Shown in pieces: positions 9,112 through 17,534 of a stretch of 64,000 nt of DNA. This stretch comes from Acidisoma silvae (GTDB lineage: Bacteria; Pseudomonadota; Alphaproteobacteria; Acetobacterales; Acetobacteraceae). The position numbers were made by a program, and so were the translations under genes. The first letter of the stretch is position 1. Every line of letters starts with the position of its first letter. The notes beneath the pieces were generated by a model. That model worked only from the letters and a program-made list of their open reading frames with translations. It made no database searches and had not been told where the DNA came from. The stretch covers positions 48,760 to 112,759 of the forward strand of contig NZ_JAESVB010000011.1 in assembly GCF_020618775.1 (NCBI RefSeq), in the 5' to 3' direction.

Positions 9112-9486
9112 ATGCTGCGTCACACCTTCCCGATCATGATGGCCTGTCTGGGTCTTGGCGTGGCGCTGGCCCCGGCCCTCGTCCGCCCGGCAATGGCGCA
9201 GCAGGCCATGCAAAGCTACCTGCCCCGCCGCCTTGCCGGCAGCGATGTCGATATCCTGCGCCATGAAGCAGCCAAGCTGGGACCGCAGGGACCGAAAAAG
9301 GAAAGCTGGAAGAATCCGAAGACCGGCAATTCCGGCACGGTGACTTTCCGCAAGCAGTATGAGCAGGCCGGCATGACCTGCCGCAGCTTCGGCTATACCT
9401 TCCACACCGGCACCTCGTCCGATGGCCTGCCCTATAAGCTCAACTGGTGCGAAAAGAGCCCGGGCAACTGGGCTATCGCAAGCTGA
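9112..9486 (+). CDS. secreted RT0821/17-kDa surface-antigen-like protein
   Basis: Small exported protein of 124 residues. A Sec signal peptide covers residues 1-29 (hydrophobic core, cleavage after PAMA). The mature part has W-KNPKTGNSGTVTF, then a Tyr-rich stretch, then a Cys (MTCRSFGY) and a second Cys (NWCEKSPGNW). This matches the C-terminal domain of RT0821/Lpp0805-type surface antigens, whose cysteines probably pair in the periplasm. Function is unknown. It has a clear ribosome site (AGGAG, six bases from ATG) and stands alone, followed by a strong hairpin. Confidence 0.75.
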   Translation: MLRHTFPIMMACLGLGVALAPALVRPAMAQQAMQSYLPRRLAGSDVDILRHEAAKLGPQGPKKESWKNPKTGNSGTVTFRKQYEQAGMTCRSFGYTFHTGTSSDGLPYKLNWCEKSPGNWAIAS

Positions 9487-9494
9487 TATCCCTG

Positions 9495-9534
9495 CCAGAG
9501 CAAAGTTGCCGATGATTTGGCGGCTTTGCTCTGG
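9495..9534. terminator. long-stem hairpin after surface-antigen-like gene
   Basis: CCAGAGCAAAG and CTTTGCTCTGG form a perfect 11-base stem around an 18-base loop that contains a second small GCC/GGC stem. It starts nine bases after the stop codon. There is no U tract, so termination may be weak or the hairpin may stabilise the mRNA end. Confidence 0.5.
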
Positions 9535-9617
9535 TCAGATTGCGCTGTCGCGCTATCCTTCCCCATCCGCTGAGCAAGACCAAGAATGCGCGGGAACTTG
9601 AGGGAAGGTAAAACGGC

Positions 9618-10385
9618 ATGACCTATACAATCGATCTGACCGGGCGTGTGGCCCTGGTGACCGGCGGCACCCGCGGCATTGGCCTGGCGGCTGCCCAGCG
9701 GCTGGGCGAGGCCGGGGCCAGCATCGTCATCACCGGGCGGGATGAGGCGGCAGCCAGTGCCGCTCTGGCCGGTTTTGAGGCATCCGGCATCGCGGCGCGG
9801 TTCCAGAAGCTCGATGTGACCTCGGAGGCCGAGATCGTCCAGGTGATCGGCGCCATCGCGGCCGAGACGGGGATCGATATCCTGGTCAATAGCGCGGGCG
9901 TTGCTTCCCATTGCAACTTTACGGAAACCGATGCCGCGCATTGGGACTATATCATGAACACCAATCTGCGCGGCACATACCTTTGCTGCCGGGAGGCGCT
10001 GCGCGCCATGGCCACGCGCGGCAAAGGCGGCAGCATCGTCAATATCGGCTCTATCTCCGGCATCGTTTCCAACGTGCCGCAGAATCAGGCCGTGTATAAT
10101 GCGTCCAAGGCCGCCGTGCATATGCTGACCAAGTCGCTCGCCTCCGAATTCGCGGATCGGCATATTCGCGTCAATGCCATCGCCCCCGGCTATGTCCGCA
10201 CCGACATGACGCAGGGCGGATTGGACAATCCGGAATGGTCGAAAATCTGGCTGGACATGACGCCGATGCGCCGCCCCGGCGAGGCCGATGAAATTGCGCA
10301 GGCAACGTTGTTTCTGGCGTCCGACGCTTCCAGCTATATCACCGGCGAAGTGATGACCATCGACGGCGGCTATACGCTGCGGTGA
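9618..10385 (+). CDS. SDR-family oxidoreductase
   Basis: Classical short-chain dehydrogenase/reductase of 255 residues, NAD(P)-dependent. The cofactor motif TGGTRGIG is at residues 14-21, NSAG is in the middle, catalytic Ser lies in the NIGSISG segment, and YNASKAA holds the catalytic Tyr and Lys. The C-terminus SSYITGEVMTIDGGYTLR is typical. The substrate cannot be told; sugars or polyols are common for this subgroup. It stands alone between the surface-antigen-like gene and the minus-strand unknown cluster, with a short gap before the convergent 10405 gene. Confidence 0.9.
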   Translation: MTYTIDLTGRVALVTGGTRGIGLAAAQRLGEAGASIVITGRDEAAASAALAGFEASGIAARFQKLDVTSEAEIVQVIGAIAAETGIDILVNSAGVASHCNFTETDAAHWDYIMNTNLRGTYLCCREALRAMATRGKGGSIVNIGSISGIVSNVPQNQAVYNASKAAVHMLTKSLASEFADRHIRVNAIAPGYVRTDMTQGGLDNPEWSKIWLDMTPMRRPGEADEIAQATLFLASDASSYITGEVMTIDGGYTLR

Positions 10386-10404
10386 TGGCCTGCGGCTGAC
10401 AGCT

Positions 10405-11154
10405 TCAGAGCCGCACCCGAATGCGCTTCGGCATATTGAGAGCCTCCCCGGCTCTTGGTATCGCCGCCGCCATAGCCATCTTGACCATAGGTGGCGTAGT
10501 ACCCGTGACGGAAAATTTCCCTGACGCTCCATAGACGACGTAGAAAGAATCATTGTACGTCGCATTGCAAACGGCCAGACTCGGGAAACTGGCGGGCGTT
10601 ATGACAACGCCGGTCGCCGCGTTTCCTATGGCGACGTTGAAAATGACGGATGGCGAAATATCGATGTTTGTATTGGGCGAGGCCTCGATGAAGCTCGTCA
10701 GGGCAACGCCGCCGGCATAGGTTCTCAGCGCGGTTCCGGCATTAAACCGCATGGCGCTGCTGTCATAATCTGCGGTCGTGATGCGAAATGCGCCTGCCGG
10801 AACCGCCAAGCCTGACGAGGGCGGCAAGAGTGCCAATGGTTTGAGTTGCATCACTGTCACATCCGAAGATTTTCCATCGCCAGTCGACAGGTTGATGGCC
10901 TGGCTGGATGACATATAGCCGGACTGCTGGCCGGCAACGGGCGGCCGATAGGCCTGCTGAACGCCCGCGCGGTATTCGAAATCGAGTTCGAAAGTCAGGA
11001 TCGTGCCGGTCTGCTTGTAATTGCCGAGGGACGCGGCGCCCAGGCTGGTGCAATAGATGTCATGCATCCCGACAACGCTGATCGGCGACATAAAATACAA
11101 AAACGTCTGCGTTTGGGTGCTGTTGTTTTGAACATTGATCGTGATGATTGCCAT
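10405..11154 (-). CDS. unknown protein, paralogue of the next gene
   Basis: I do not recognise this 249-residue protein. It is a clear paralogue of the product at 11344-12030. Shared landmarks in order are ITIN near the N-terminus, NxSTQ, Y-x-x-SL-x-GA, LTF followed by AGVQQ, PPV-x-GQ-x-SGY, AGAFRITT, ASP-x-x-NID, a late C-x-AT and ASGK. It is rich in Ser, Thr, Asn and Val and looks all-beta. There is no signal peptide or membrane segment. It differs from its paralogue by a C-terminal tail of about 30 residues that is Ala-rich then basic (PKRIRVRL). It is the last gene of a minus-strand series headed by an XRE regulator. Confidence 0.6.
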   Translation of the reverse strand: MAIITINVQNNSTQTQTFLYFMSPISVVGMHDIYCTSLGAASLGNYKQTGTILTFELDFEYRAGVQQAYRPPVAGQQSGYMSSSQAINLSTGDGKSSDVTVMQLKPLALLPPSSGLAVPAGAFRITTADYDSSAMRFNAGTALRTYAGGVALTSFIEASPNTNIDISPSVIFNVAIGNAATGVVITPASFPSLAVCNATYNDSFYVVYGASGKFSVTGTTPPMVKMAMAAAIPRAGEALNMPKRIRVRL

Positions 11155-11243
11155 GCTTACTTCAGCTTATCTTGGGCAAAAATGACCCGAACTGTCAGAG
11201 AGATAGCCAGATAGGCTCGGTTTTCGCCCTGCCGCTCCCAGCC

Positions 11244-11292
11244 GCTATTTCCATGTCTCGTAAGGTATGTCGGCGTAAGACATGGAAATAGC
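11244..11292. repeat. 15-base perfect inverted repeat between paralogues
   Basis: GCTATTTCCATGTCT and its exact complement AGACATGGAAATAGC flank a 19-base loop. It lies 52 bases after the stop of the upstream paralogue and 90 bases before the start of the downstream one (minus-strand order). No T tract follows on either strand, so a simple intrinsic terminator is unlikely. Confidence 0.8.
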
Positions 11293-11343
11293 TTTCGCTC
11301 AGGCTGACCCGCTTATTGGCGTTTGGACGTCAGGTGCGGCAGA

Positions 11344-12030
11344 TCAAGAAATCTGCCATTTCCCCGAGGCGTCATAGGTAACGTTAAAGCTGACTTTACC
11401 GGATGTCGCGTCGCACAAGGCGGCCGTGACTGAACTCGTGGTGAAGTTCATCACGGTGCCGCTGACGAAGTCGCCAACGGCCACGTAGTATTTCAGAATC
11501 GGTTGGGCATCGATATTGGCGGCAGGACTGGCAAGAACGAAGTTCGACAGCACGTAACTGCCGTTGGCGAGCTGGACCGCTGAGCCGGCCAAGTAATTAT
11601 TAGCGCCGGCATTATAGCTGGGCGTGGTGATACGGAAGGCCCCGGCCTGCACGCCGGGTGTGAATTTCGGCGCGCTCAGCCCCAGGCCGCTGGTATCCGA
11701 AATCGCCAGCAGCGTCGAATTGTTGGTCGGCGAGCCATCGGAGGTCGTCAGATCAATCGGACGAGTCGCCGTGCCGTAACCGGATGCCTGGCCCACGGGC
11801 GGCACGTTGTTGTCGGACTGCTGCACGCCTGCGACGAATTGCAGATTCGAACGAAAGGTCAAAGAACCGCCGCCGCTTGTCGGATCATCGTAAGGCGAGA
11901 GCGGCGCACCGAAAAGACTGTTGGAATAGACCTTGGTGCCGCCGGTATATTTCGCGGGCTCCTGGAAGAAATAGAATCCGTGGCTTTGCGTGCTTTTGTT
12001 GACTAGATTGATTGTGATCAGAGTCGGCAT
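11344..12030 (-). CDS. unknown protein, paralogue of the 10405 gene
   Basis: Unrecognised 228-residue protein sharing, by eye, over a third of its residues with the product at 10405-11154 along the whole length. It begins MPTLITINLVNKSTQ and contains SLTF..AGVQQ, PPVGQASGY, AGAFRITT, ASPAANID and TYDASGKW. It is predicted mostly beta, poor in charge, with no export signal. The ATG has a good ribosome site (GGAGAAA). The start is 52 bases after the small 12083 gene, so co-transcription with it is likely. The tandem paralogues suggest a local duplication, followed by loss or gain of the C-terminal tail. Confidence 0.65.
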   Translation of the reverse strand: MPTLITINLVNKSTQSHGFYFFQEPAKYTGGTKVYSNSLFGAPLSPYDDPTSGGGSLTFRSNLQFVAGVQQSDNNVPPVGQASGYGTATRPIDLTTSDGSPTNNSTLLAISDTSGLGLSAPKFTPGVQAGAFRITTPSYNAGANNYLAGSAVQLANGSYVLSNFVLASPAANIDAQPILKYYVAVGDFVSGTVMNFTTSSVTAALCDATSGKVSFNVTYDASGKWQIS

Positions 12031-12082
12031 GGCATTTTCTCCACATTGATTTGGTATTGAGATCAGTCGGCAGCGAGCGGTG

Positions 12083-12316
12083 TCAGTCGAGCTTTGTCAC
12101 CGTAATGGGGGTGCCGGTCTTGGTGCGCGCCGCATGTTCGAGCGTGTTGACATTCATGTCGGGGGCGTCGATTTTGGGAAGGACTTTGACTTTTTTGACT
12201 TCATACTGCTCGTAAGTAAACTTTGTCTCGGCATAGTCCGCATCATGCACAATTGTGCTGGCCTTACCTTCCGTCAGCTTGGCCTCATCATTGCGCTCAA
12301 AGATGTATTCGGTCAT
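12083..12316 (-). CDS. unknown 77-residue acidic protein
   Basis: Small charged protein with no recognised domain, starting MTEYIFERNDEAKLTEGKAS. It contains an acidic first half, a Lys/Val segment (YEVKKVKVLPKID) and a Thr-rich end (TKTGTPITVTKLD). The start is supported by AAAGGA at a normal distance. It precedes the two paralogous genes on the same strand, with about 50 bases to the next start, so it probably belongs to the same transcript. It could be a partner or chaperone of the paralogues, but nothing in the sequence proves that. Confidence 0.55.
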   Translation of the reverse strand: MTEYIFERNDEAKLTEGKASTIVHDADYAETKFTYEQYEVKKVKVLPKIDAPDMNVNTLEHAARTKTGTPITVTKLD

Positions 12317-12518
12317 GGGATGTCCTTTGCGATTTAATTTTCGGAAGAAGCAGAAGAAAAGCCGGCCGACTTTGGCGTCTAGCTCCAATACTTTTCTTCA
12401 GAAACAATGATAATTTATCGATGTAAGTTCGCAACGTACAATCCCTTGCGCACAACGCAAGTTCGCGGGCCAAAGCGTGCGCGGCTCGAATGCTAATATG
12501 CACCGCTATGGCGGAAAA

Positions 12519-12869
12519 CTATTTGGGCGCAGTGGTCGCTAAAACCTCAACGATCGCGCCGATCAGAAATCGCATTGAATTTGCAATGGAAATTGGCAGC
12601 AATTCGATGGAAGGGCCGGCGTCATCCGCAATTTTTTCGGAATCCGTGGCGTGATGCTGGTCCATATGACCGCGCCCGAGAATCAGCCAATCGAGCGAGA
12701 TATCAAGGGCTTCGCAGAGTTTGGTCGCATGGTCCAGCGAAAGCCCCGCCCCTTGCTGCCAGCGGCTGACAGCACTTTCATTGACGCCAAGATGGGATGC
12801 GAGGACGATTTGCTTACGGATGCCTCTGGCAATCATGGCGCTTTGCAAGCGCTCCCCCCGTGTTGACAT
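12519..12869 (-). CDS. XRE-family helix-turn-helix regulator
   Basis: Cro/C1-type DNA-binding protein of 116 residues. Residues about 5-65 form the helix-turn-helix domain, with HLGVNESAVSRWQQG as the recognition segment and ALDISLDWLILGRG closing the fold. The C-terminal 45 residues are of unknown type. It heads the minus-strand cluster of unknown genes, 200 bases before the small 12083 gene. Three GTGTTRACRT-like decamers lie at and just upstream of its start codon, which suggests autoregulation. The sequence upstream is AT-richer than the surroundings. Confidence 0.8.
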   Translation of the reverse strand: MSTRGERLQSAMIARGIRKQIVLASHLGVNESAVSRWQQGAGLSLDHATKLCEALDISLDWLILGRGHMDQHHATDSEKIADDAGPSIELLPISIANSMRFLIGAIVEVLATTAPK

Positions 12870-12929
12870 GTCGCGCCTGTTCAGAAGGTGTTAACGTTTC
12901 AGAGCCGAGACTCGCTCTGACGTCAACAC
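12860..12929. promoter_or_regulatory. candidate XRE operator array
   Basis: Three related decamers occur in 70 bases: GTGTTGACAT (12860-12869, covering the start codon), GTGTTAACGT (12888-12897) and, inverted, ACGTCAACAC (12920-12929). A CAGAGC/GCTCTG dyad (12900-12919) lies between the last two. The position at the regulator's own start suggests autoregulation; this is inference. Confidence 0.4.
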
Positions 12930-13074
12930 TCTCCAAACTCATAAATATTTTTATATCAAAACGATTGGCGCCATGCCCCTGGGCCTGTTGGCGCGAGAAT
13001 TCACCCGCAATAGAATCTGAAACGATGCCTGAGCGGGTTGCAGGAGCGTTCCGTGTTGCTATGCCCGTATTGGC

Positions 13075-14559
13075 CTAGCAGCCCTCCCCCCTCACCACCG
13101 CGCGGATCGTCATTACCAATATCCGCAGGTCGAACCACAGCGACCAATGGGCGATATAGTGCAGGTCGTGCGCCACCCTCTGGCGCAGCTTCTCCACCGT
13201 ATCCGTCTCGCCGCGCCAGCCGCGCACCTGGGCCCAACCGGTCATCCCCGGCTTGACGCGATGGCGCGCGGCATAGCCGGCGGCGGCCTCACCAAACGGC
13301 AGGCCTCCGGCCTCCGTCCCCAGCGCATGCGGTCGGGGGCCGACCAGCGACATGCTGCCTTCCACGACATTGAAGAACTGCGGGAGTTCGTCGAGGCTGG
13401 TGCGACGGAGAAATCGCCCCAGCGGCGTGACCCGGCCATCATCCGTCACCGCCTGATGCCGGCCTGTGGCATCCGCGCTTTCGACCCGCATGGTGCGGAA
13501 TTTCCGCACCGGGACGATGCGCCGATTAAGGCCAAGGCGCGGCTGCACGAAAAAGACCGGCCCCGGCGAGGACAGCCGCAGCGCCAGCGCGATCGCCAGC
13601 ATGACCGGCAGGGCCAGGATCAAACATGGCAACCCAATGAAAAGATCTTCGGCCCGTTTGATAGCGGCCTGCAAACCTGCCATGGGCCTGTCACGCAATG
13701 GCAAAAACGGAAATCCGCCCAGCATCGCAAGCCGCGCACCCGCCATGTAGAAACGCGCGGTATCCGGCGGCGCCAGCCAGATATCGGCGGCGATGCCGGC
13801 CATGAAACGGTCGATGGCGGCGATGTGGCGGCCGGCCGCCTGTGGCAGGGCGATCAACAGCAGATCGGCCTCCCCCCGCTCCAGCAGGTCACGCGCATCA
13901 CGCAGGCGTGCCAAAGCCGGTGCCGCGATTGCGTCAGCGCCCGGGCTGCCATCGCCGCCGCGCGACGGCACGGTCAGGCAGCCGCGCAAGTGCAGCAATC
14001 CGCCCGCCGCGATGATGGGCGCCAGGCGGCTTAATCCCGCAGCGTCGGCGACCAGAACCGCGCGCCGCAAGGGCATCGGCGGCGCGCCCTGGCGCAGCAT
14101 GGCGTCCAGGTGCGGCCGGGTCAGCAGGCTCAAGACCGGCGCCGCGATGCTCCAGCTGAATAGCCAGTTCCAATTGCTGATGAGCAGGCCTTGCGGCGCG
14201 GCGAATGCCGGCACCGGCCAAAGTGCCGCGACGCCGTCCCAGACGAGCAGCGCCAACAGCATCAGCGCAAAGGATTGGGCAAGCGTGAACAGCAGCACCA
14301 TGCGCCGATCCTCGGCACTGGCACGATACAGCCCCTGAACCTGCAACAGCGCGAGCGTCAGCGCGGCCGTACCGAGAATGACCAGCGCCGCGCGCGGCGT
14401 CTGTCCGGCATGGGAGTCCGGATTCAGATGACGGCAGGTAAAACCCGTGGCGATGATGCAAACAGCATCCCAGGCTGCCAGAAGACTTCTACGGCGCTGG
14501 GCGAAGAGGTGCTGCGGATTGGCCCCGGTGACAGCGAATGTGCGGCCGGATAGCTCCAT
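13075..14559 (-). CDS. polyprenyl-phosphate sugar-1-phosphate transferase (WcaJ/WbaP type)
   Basis: Membrane enzyme of 494 residues starting exopolysaccharide or O-antigen units by moving a sugar-1-phosphate from UDP-sugar to undecaprenyl phosphate. There are four to five N-terminal hydrophobic segments (about residues 25-155), a central CoA-binding-like region, then another helix ([20 protein letters not shown]) and the catalytic bacterial sugar-transferase domain. That domain shows [35 protein letters not shown] and [10 protein letters not shown]. The length is typical of the family. It stands alone here, with no other polysaccharide genes beside it. Which sugar is transferred is unknown. 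Confidence 0.9.
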   Translation of the reverse strand: MELSGRTFAVTGANPQHLFAQRRRSLLAAWDAVCIIATGFTCRHLNPDSHAGQTPRAALVILGTAALTLALLQVQGLYRASAEDRRMVLLFTLAQSFALMLLALLVWDGVAALWPVPAFAAPQGLLISNWNWLFSWSIAAPVLSLLTRPHLDAMLRQGAPPMPLRRAVLVADAAGLSRLAPIIAAGGLLHLRGCLTVPSRGGDGSPGADAIAAPALARLRDARDLLERGEADLLLIALPQAAGRHIAAIDRFMAGIAADIWLAPPDTARFYMAGARLAMLGGFPFLPLRDRPMAGLQAAIKRAEDLFIGLPCLILALPVMLAIALALRLSSPGPVFFVQPRLGLNRRIVPVRKFRTMRVESADATGRHQAVTDDGRVTPLGRFLRRTSLDELPQFFNVVEGSMSLVGPRPHALGTEAGGLPFGEAAAGYAARHRVKPGMTGWAQVRGWRGETDTVEKLRQRVAHDLHYIAHWSLWFDLRILVMTIRAVVRGEGC

Positions 14560-14665
14560 GTCGCGCGCCTCTGCCTTTAGTCCGGTGCCACACCTCTTCG
14601 CTGCATTCCTTCTATATTCGTTTTGTTAACGAATCAAGTTTTGGGCCGATCTTGCCGCCAGGGCT

Positions 14666-16015
14666 TCAAGCAGCCGGCCCCGTCTCACCAAAGACGCGCA
14701 TATAGAGCGCATCGAGCGCTTTCAGATGGATGCGGGAATCCATGGCGTTATCCAGCACCTCTGCCGGCACCACGCCCGCGACTTCCGGATCGGCGTCCAG
14801 ATTCTCGCGGAAGGTTTTACCCTCCGGCGTGCCAAGCTTGGTCCAGGTCTCCATCGCATTGCGCTGCACGATGCGATACGCGTCCTCACGCAGAATGCCG
14901 GAACGGGCCAGCGCCAGCAGCACTTCGCCGCTATGCACGACGCCGCCCAGGGATTCGAGATTGGCGGCCATGCGCTCGGGATAGACCAGCAGCTTGTCCA
15001 TCATCCCGGCCAGGCGCTGCAATGCGAAGTTGAGCGCGATGGAGGCGTCGGGCGCGAACACGCGCTCGACGGCCGAGTGGCTGATGTCGCGCTCATGCCA
15101 GAGCGTCACATTTTCCAGGGCCGGCACCACGGCGGCGCGCACGATGCGGGCGAGACCCGACAGGTTTTCGCTCAGCACCGGGTTGCGCTTATGCGGCATG
15201 GCGGACGATCCCTTCTGCCCGGCATGGAAGAACTCTTCCGCCTCGCGCACTTCCGACCGCTGGAGATGACGCACTTCGGTGGCCAAGCGTTCGACGCCTG
15301 CGGCGACCACGGCCAACGCCGAGAACCAGGCGGCGTGACGGTCACGCGGAATGACCTGGGTGGAAACGGGTTCGGAGGCGAGGCCCAGCTTCTCGGCGAC
15401 GTAATCCTCAACCCGCGTGTCGAGATGAGCGTAGGTGCCGACGGCGCCCGAAATGGCACAGGTCGCGATTTCGGCGCGGGCGGCCACCAGACGCGCGCGG
15501 TTGCGGGCGAATTCCGCGTAATGCCCGGCCATCTTCAGGCCGAAGCTGGTGGGTTCGGCATGGATGCCGTGGCTGCGGCCGATGGTCAGCGTGTATTTAT
15601 GGGCGAAAGCCTGCTTCTTCAGCGCGGCCAGAACCGCATCGACGTCGGCGATCAAAATATCGGTCGCCTGGGTCAGCTGCACGGCCAGGCAGGTGTCCAG
15701 CACGTCCGAGCTGGTCATGCCGAGATGGACGAAGCGGCTGTCCTGTCCGACGCCTTCCGCCAGCCAGGTGAGGAAGGCGATGACATCGTGGCGCGTCACG
15801 GCCTCGATCTCGTCGATCTTGGTGACGTCGGCTTCCGTCATGGCCGCCAGCATCGGCGCGCCGCGCTCGCGGATGGTTTTCGCGGCCTCGGCCGGCACGG
15901 CGCCGACCATGGCCATGCCTTCGGCGGCCAAAGCCTCGATCTCGAACCAGATGCGGTAGCGGTTGATGGGAGCCCAGATGGCCGCCATTTCAGGGCGGGA
16001 ATAACGCGGAACCAT
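14666..16015 (-). CDS. purB: adenylosuccinate lyase
   Basis: Enzyme of purine synthesis, 449 residues, cleaving SAICAR and adenylosuccinate with release of fumarate. The fumarase/aspartase superfamily signature GSSAMPHKRNP is intact, and the catalytic histidine region GRSHGIHAEPTSFG and the TSSDVLDT box are present. The N-terminus MVPRYSRPEMAAIW is characteristic of PurB. The ATG has GGAGA upstream at normal spacing. It is a solitary gene, divergent from the TerC-family gene at 16105. Confidence 0.95.
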   Translation of the reverse strand: MVPRYSRPEMAAIWAPINRYRIWFEIEALAAEGMAMVGAVPAEAAKTIRERGAPMLAAMTEADVTKIDEIEAVTRHDVIAFLTWLAEGVGQDSRFVHLGMTSSDVLDTCLAVQLTQATDILIADVDAVLAALKKQAFAHKYTLTIGRSHGIHAEPTSFGLKMAGHYAEFARNRARLVAARAEIATCAISGAVGTYAHLDTRVEDYVAEKLGLASEPVSTQVIPRDRHAAWFSALAVVAAGVERLATEVRHLQRSEVREAEEFFHAGQKGSSAMPHKRNPVLSENLSGLARIVRAAVVPALENVTLWHERDISHSAVERVFAPDASIALNFALQRLAGMMDKLLVYPERMAANLESLGGVVHSGEVLLALARSGILREDAYRIVQRNAMETWTKLGTPEGKTFRENLDADPEVAGVVPAEVLDNAMDSRIHLKALDALYMRVFGETGPAA

Positions 16016-16104
16016 GTGACGTCTCCAAAAAACTGCGCGGTCGCGCCGCCCTAACCCTCATGCGCCCCGTTGACAAGCAGGCTGCCGTATTCAGATGAAG
16101 GGAA

Positions 16105-16737
16105 ATGATCGAAGCAACCCTGCTCTCCCAAATTGCCGCCCTCGCCCAGGTTCTGATGATCGACCTTGTGCTGGCGGGCGACAATGCCGTCGTCATCGGC
16201 CTGGCCGTGGCGGGCCTGGCCCCCGCGCAAAAGCGCATGGCCGTGCTGGCGGGTATCGGCTTCGCTGTCGTTATCCGCATCGCCATGGCCATGGTGGCTT
16301 TGAAGTTGCTGGCGATTGTGGGCCTGACGCTGGCCGGCGGCATTCTGCTGCTGTGGGTCTGCTGGAAAATGTTCCGCGAACTCCGCCATCGCGCGCATCA
16401 TGCCGAGGGGGACGCGGCGCCCGTCACCAAGACGCCCTTGCAGGCAGCGCTACAGATCGCGCTGGCCGATATTTCCATGAGCCTGGACAATGTTCTGGCC
16501 GTTGCGGGGGCTGCGCATGAGCATCCCTGGATCCTGGCGCTCGGCCTGCTGCTGTCCGTGGTGCTGATGGGCATCGCCGCCAGCCTCATCGCCACACAGC
16601 TGGAAAAGCGGCGCTGGATCGCCTGGGTCGGCCTCGCCGTCGTGCTGTTCGTGGCCGTGAAGATGATCTGGGAGGGCACGCATAAGGTGATGGAGCATTT
16701 CGGATACGTGCTGCCGTTGCCGGGGCTGGCAGGGTAA
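16105..16737 (+). CDS. TerC-family membrane protein (YjbE-like)
   Basis: Integral membrane protein of 210 residues, TerC family, a group linked to metal (notably manganese) homeostasis. The duplicated acidic motifs are present: IDLVLAGDNAVVIG in the first half and LADISMSLDNVLAVAG in the second, each expected to place Asp/Asn residues within the membrane. About six helices, with a His-rich loop (RHRAHHAEGD) between halves. The ion specificity is not established from sequence. Confidence 0.85.
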   Translation: MIEATLLSQIAALAQVLMIDLVLAGDNAVVIGLAVAGLAPAQKRMAVLAGIGFAVVIRIAMAMVALKLLAIVGLTLAGGILLLWVCWKMFRELRHRAHHAEGDAAPVTKTPLQAALQIALADISMSLDNVLAVAGAAHEHPWILALGLLLSVVLMGIAASLIATQLEKRRWIAWVGLAVVLFVAVKMIWEGTHKVMEHFGYVLPLPGLAG

Positions 16738-16786
16738 CGCCAGAGCTTTGTGAACGATTTCGGTATGACTTCGCCTTGCTTCACCT

Positions 16787-16792
16787 TATAAT
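16787..16792 (+). promoter_or_regulatory. -10 box of parDE, leaderless transcript likely
   Basis: A consensus TATAAT ends eight bases before the only possible parD start codon (16801). TATGAC sits 17 bases upstream (16764-16769) as a weak -35. Transcription would therefore begin at or next to the A of ATG, leaving no ribosome-binding site. Confidence 0.6.
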
Positions 16793-16800
16793 TTTGACCC

Positions 16801-17106
16801 ATGGACAACCGTTCAGACGCAAAGATCGAGACGAGAACCGTAAGCCTCCCAGCGGAACAGTCCCGCTATATCGATCACACGGTCGCTTCGGGCCGATATG
16901 CTTCTGTGAGTGATGTCGTGGAAGCAGGCTTGATTGCGCTTCAGGAGCGAGAGGTGGCCGTCGATCTTTGGCTCAGAGAGGATGTGCTGCCGGTCTACGA
17001 CGCCATGCAGGCCGATCCAGGGCTTGGCATGACAGCCGACGCGGTCATCAGGCAGTTGCAAGCCCATCATGCTGCACGGATCAATAAAGCAAGCCGTGGC
17101 GACTGA
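16801..17106 (+). CDS. parD: ParD-type antitoxin
   Basis: Antitoxin of a type II toxin-antitoxin pair, 101 residues. Residues 13-50 form the ribbon-helix-helix DNA-binding fold (TVSLPAEQSRYIDHTV, SGRYASVSDVVEAGL); the rest is the region that wraps the toxin. ParD normally binds ParE and represses its own operon. The N-terminus is about ten residues longer than usual, but no later ATG or GTG precedes the ribbon strand, so the start is firm. It overlaps the toxin gene by 11 bases if the toxin begins at GTG 17096. Confidence 0.88.
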   Translation: MDNRSDAKIETRTVSLPAEQSRYIDHTVASGRYASVSDVVEAGLIALQEREVAVDLWLREDVLPVYDAMQADPGLGMTADAVIRQLQAHHAARINKASRGD

Positions 17107-17398
17107 GGTCGTCTTCGCCCCCGAGGCTTTGCGCGATCTGATAGGCTTATACGACTATGTCTCCGACAAAGCGGGCGCACAGATCGCACTGAATTTTGCC
17201 GACACTATCCGAAGATACTGCCTCACTTTCGGAACATTTCCGCAGCGTGGCATGAGGCGCGACGATCTGCGTCCGGGCTTGCGGGTCGTCGGATTTCGCC
17301 GCCGGATCACGATCGCATTTCATGTTGCGCCTGACCGCGTCGTCATCGACCGCATTCTTTACGCCGGGCGTGATACGGACAGACTGGCTGGCCTATAG
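17096..17398 (+). CDS. parE: ParE-type toxin
   Basis: RelE/ParE-superfamily toxin of about 100 residues; ParE proteins poison DNA gyrase. The motif VVFAPEALRDLIGLYDYV at the start and the late segment RRITIAFHVAPDRVVIDRILYAGRD match the family. The GTG at 17096 gives the usual N-terminus (M-A-T-E-V-V-F); an ATG at 17069 would add nine atypical residues. It is translationally coupled to parD by overlap. It looks complete, with no frameshift, so the pair is probably active. Confidence 0.87.
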   Translation: MATEVVFAPEALRDLIGLYDYVSDKAGAQIALNFADTIRRYCLTFGTFPQRGMRRDDLRPGLRVVGFRRRITIAFHVAPDRVVIDRILYAGRDTDRLAGL

Positions 17399-17426
17399 GG
17401 GGTAACGCTCCTGCCCCGCCCAATTT

Positions 17427-17504
17427 CGTCATCCCGGTCTTGAGCCGGGATCTTCTTTATGGGCTTCTCCAAAAAAGATCCCCGTGACAAGCACGGGGAT
17501 GACG
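17427..17504. repeat. palindromic intergenic element, copy 2
   Basis: A 78-base element between the convergent parE and mdh genes. Left arm CGTCATCCCGG...CCGGGATCTTCTT, right arm AAGATCCCCGTG...CACGGGGATGACG. Outer ends are inverted repeats and each arm forms its own hairpin, as in the other copies. Confidence 0.85.
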
Positions 17505-17534
17505 AAAAAGAGACGGGGCGTTTCGTGGAAAAGA

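Noticed and set aside
7552..9405. 617-codon open frame opposite the M20 peptidase gene
   Set aside because: No recognisable domain; the composition is that of a shadow frame, and the plus-strand gene has all catalytic motifs.
17427..17504. Palindromic elements as CRISPR repeats
   Set aside because: They are dispersed single copies, not a regularly spaced array, and no cas genes are present.
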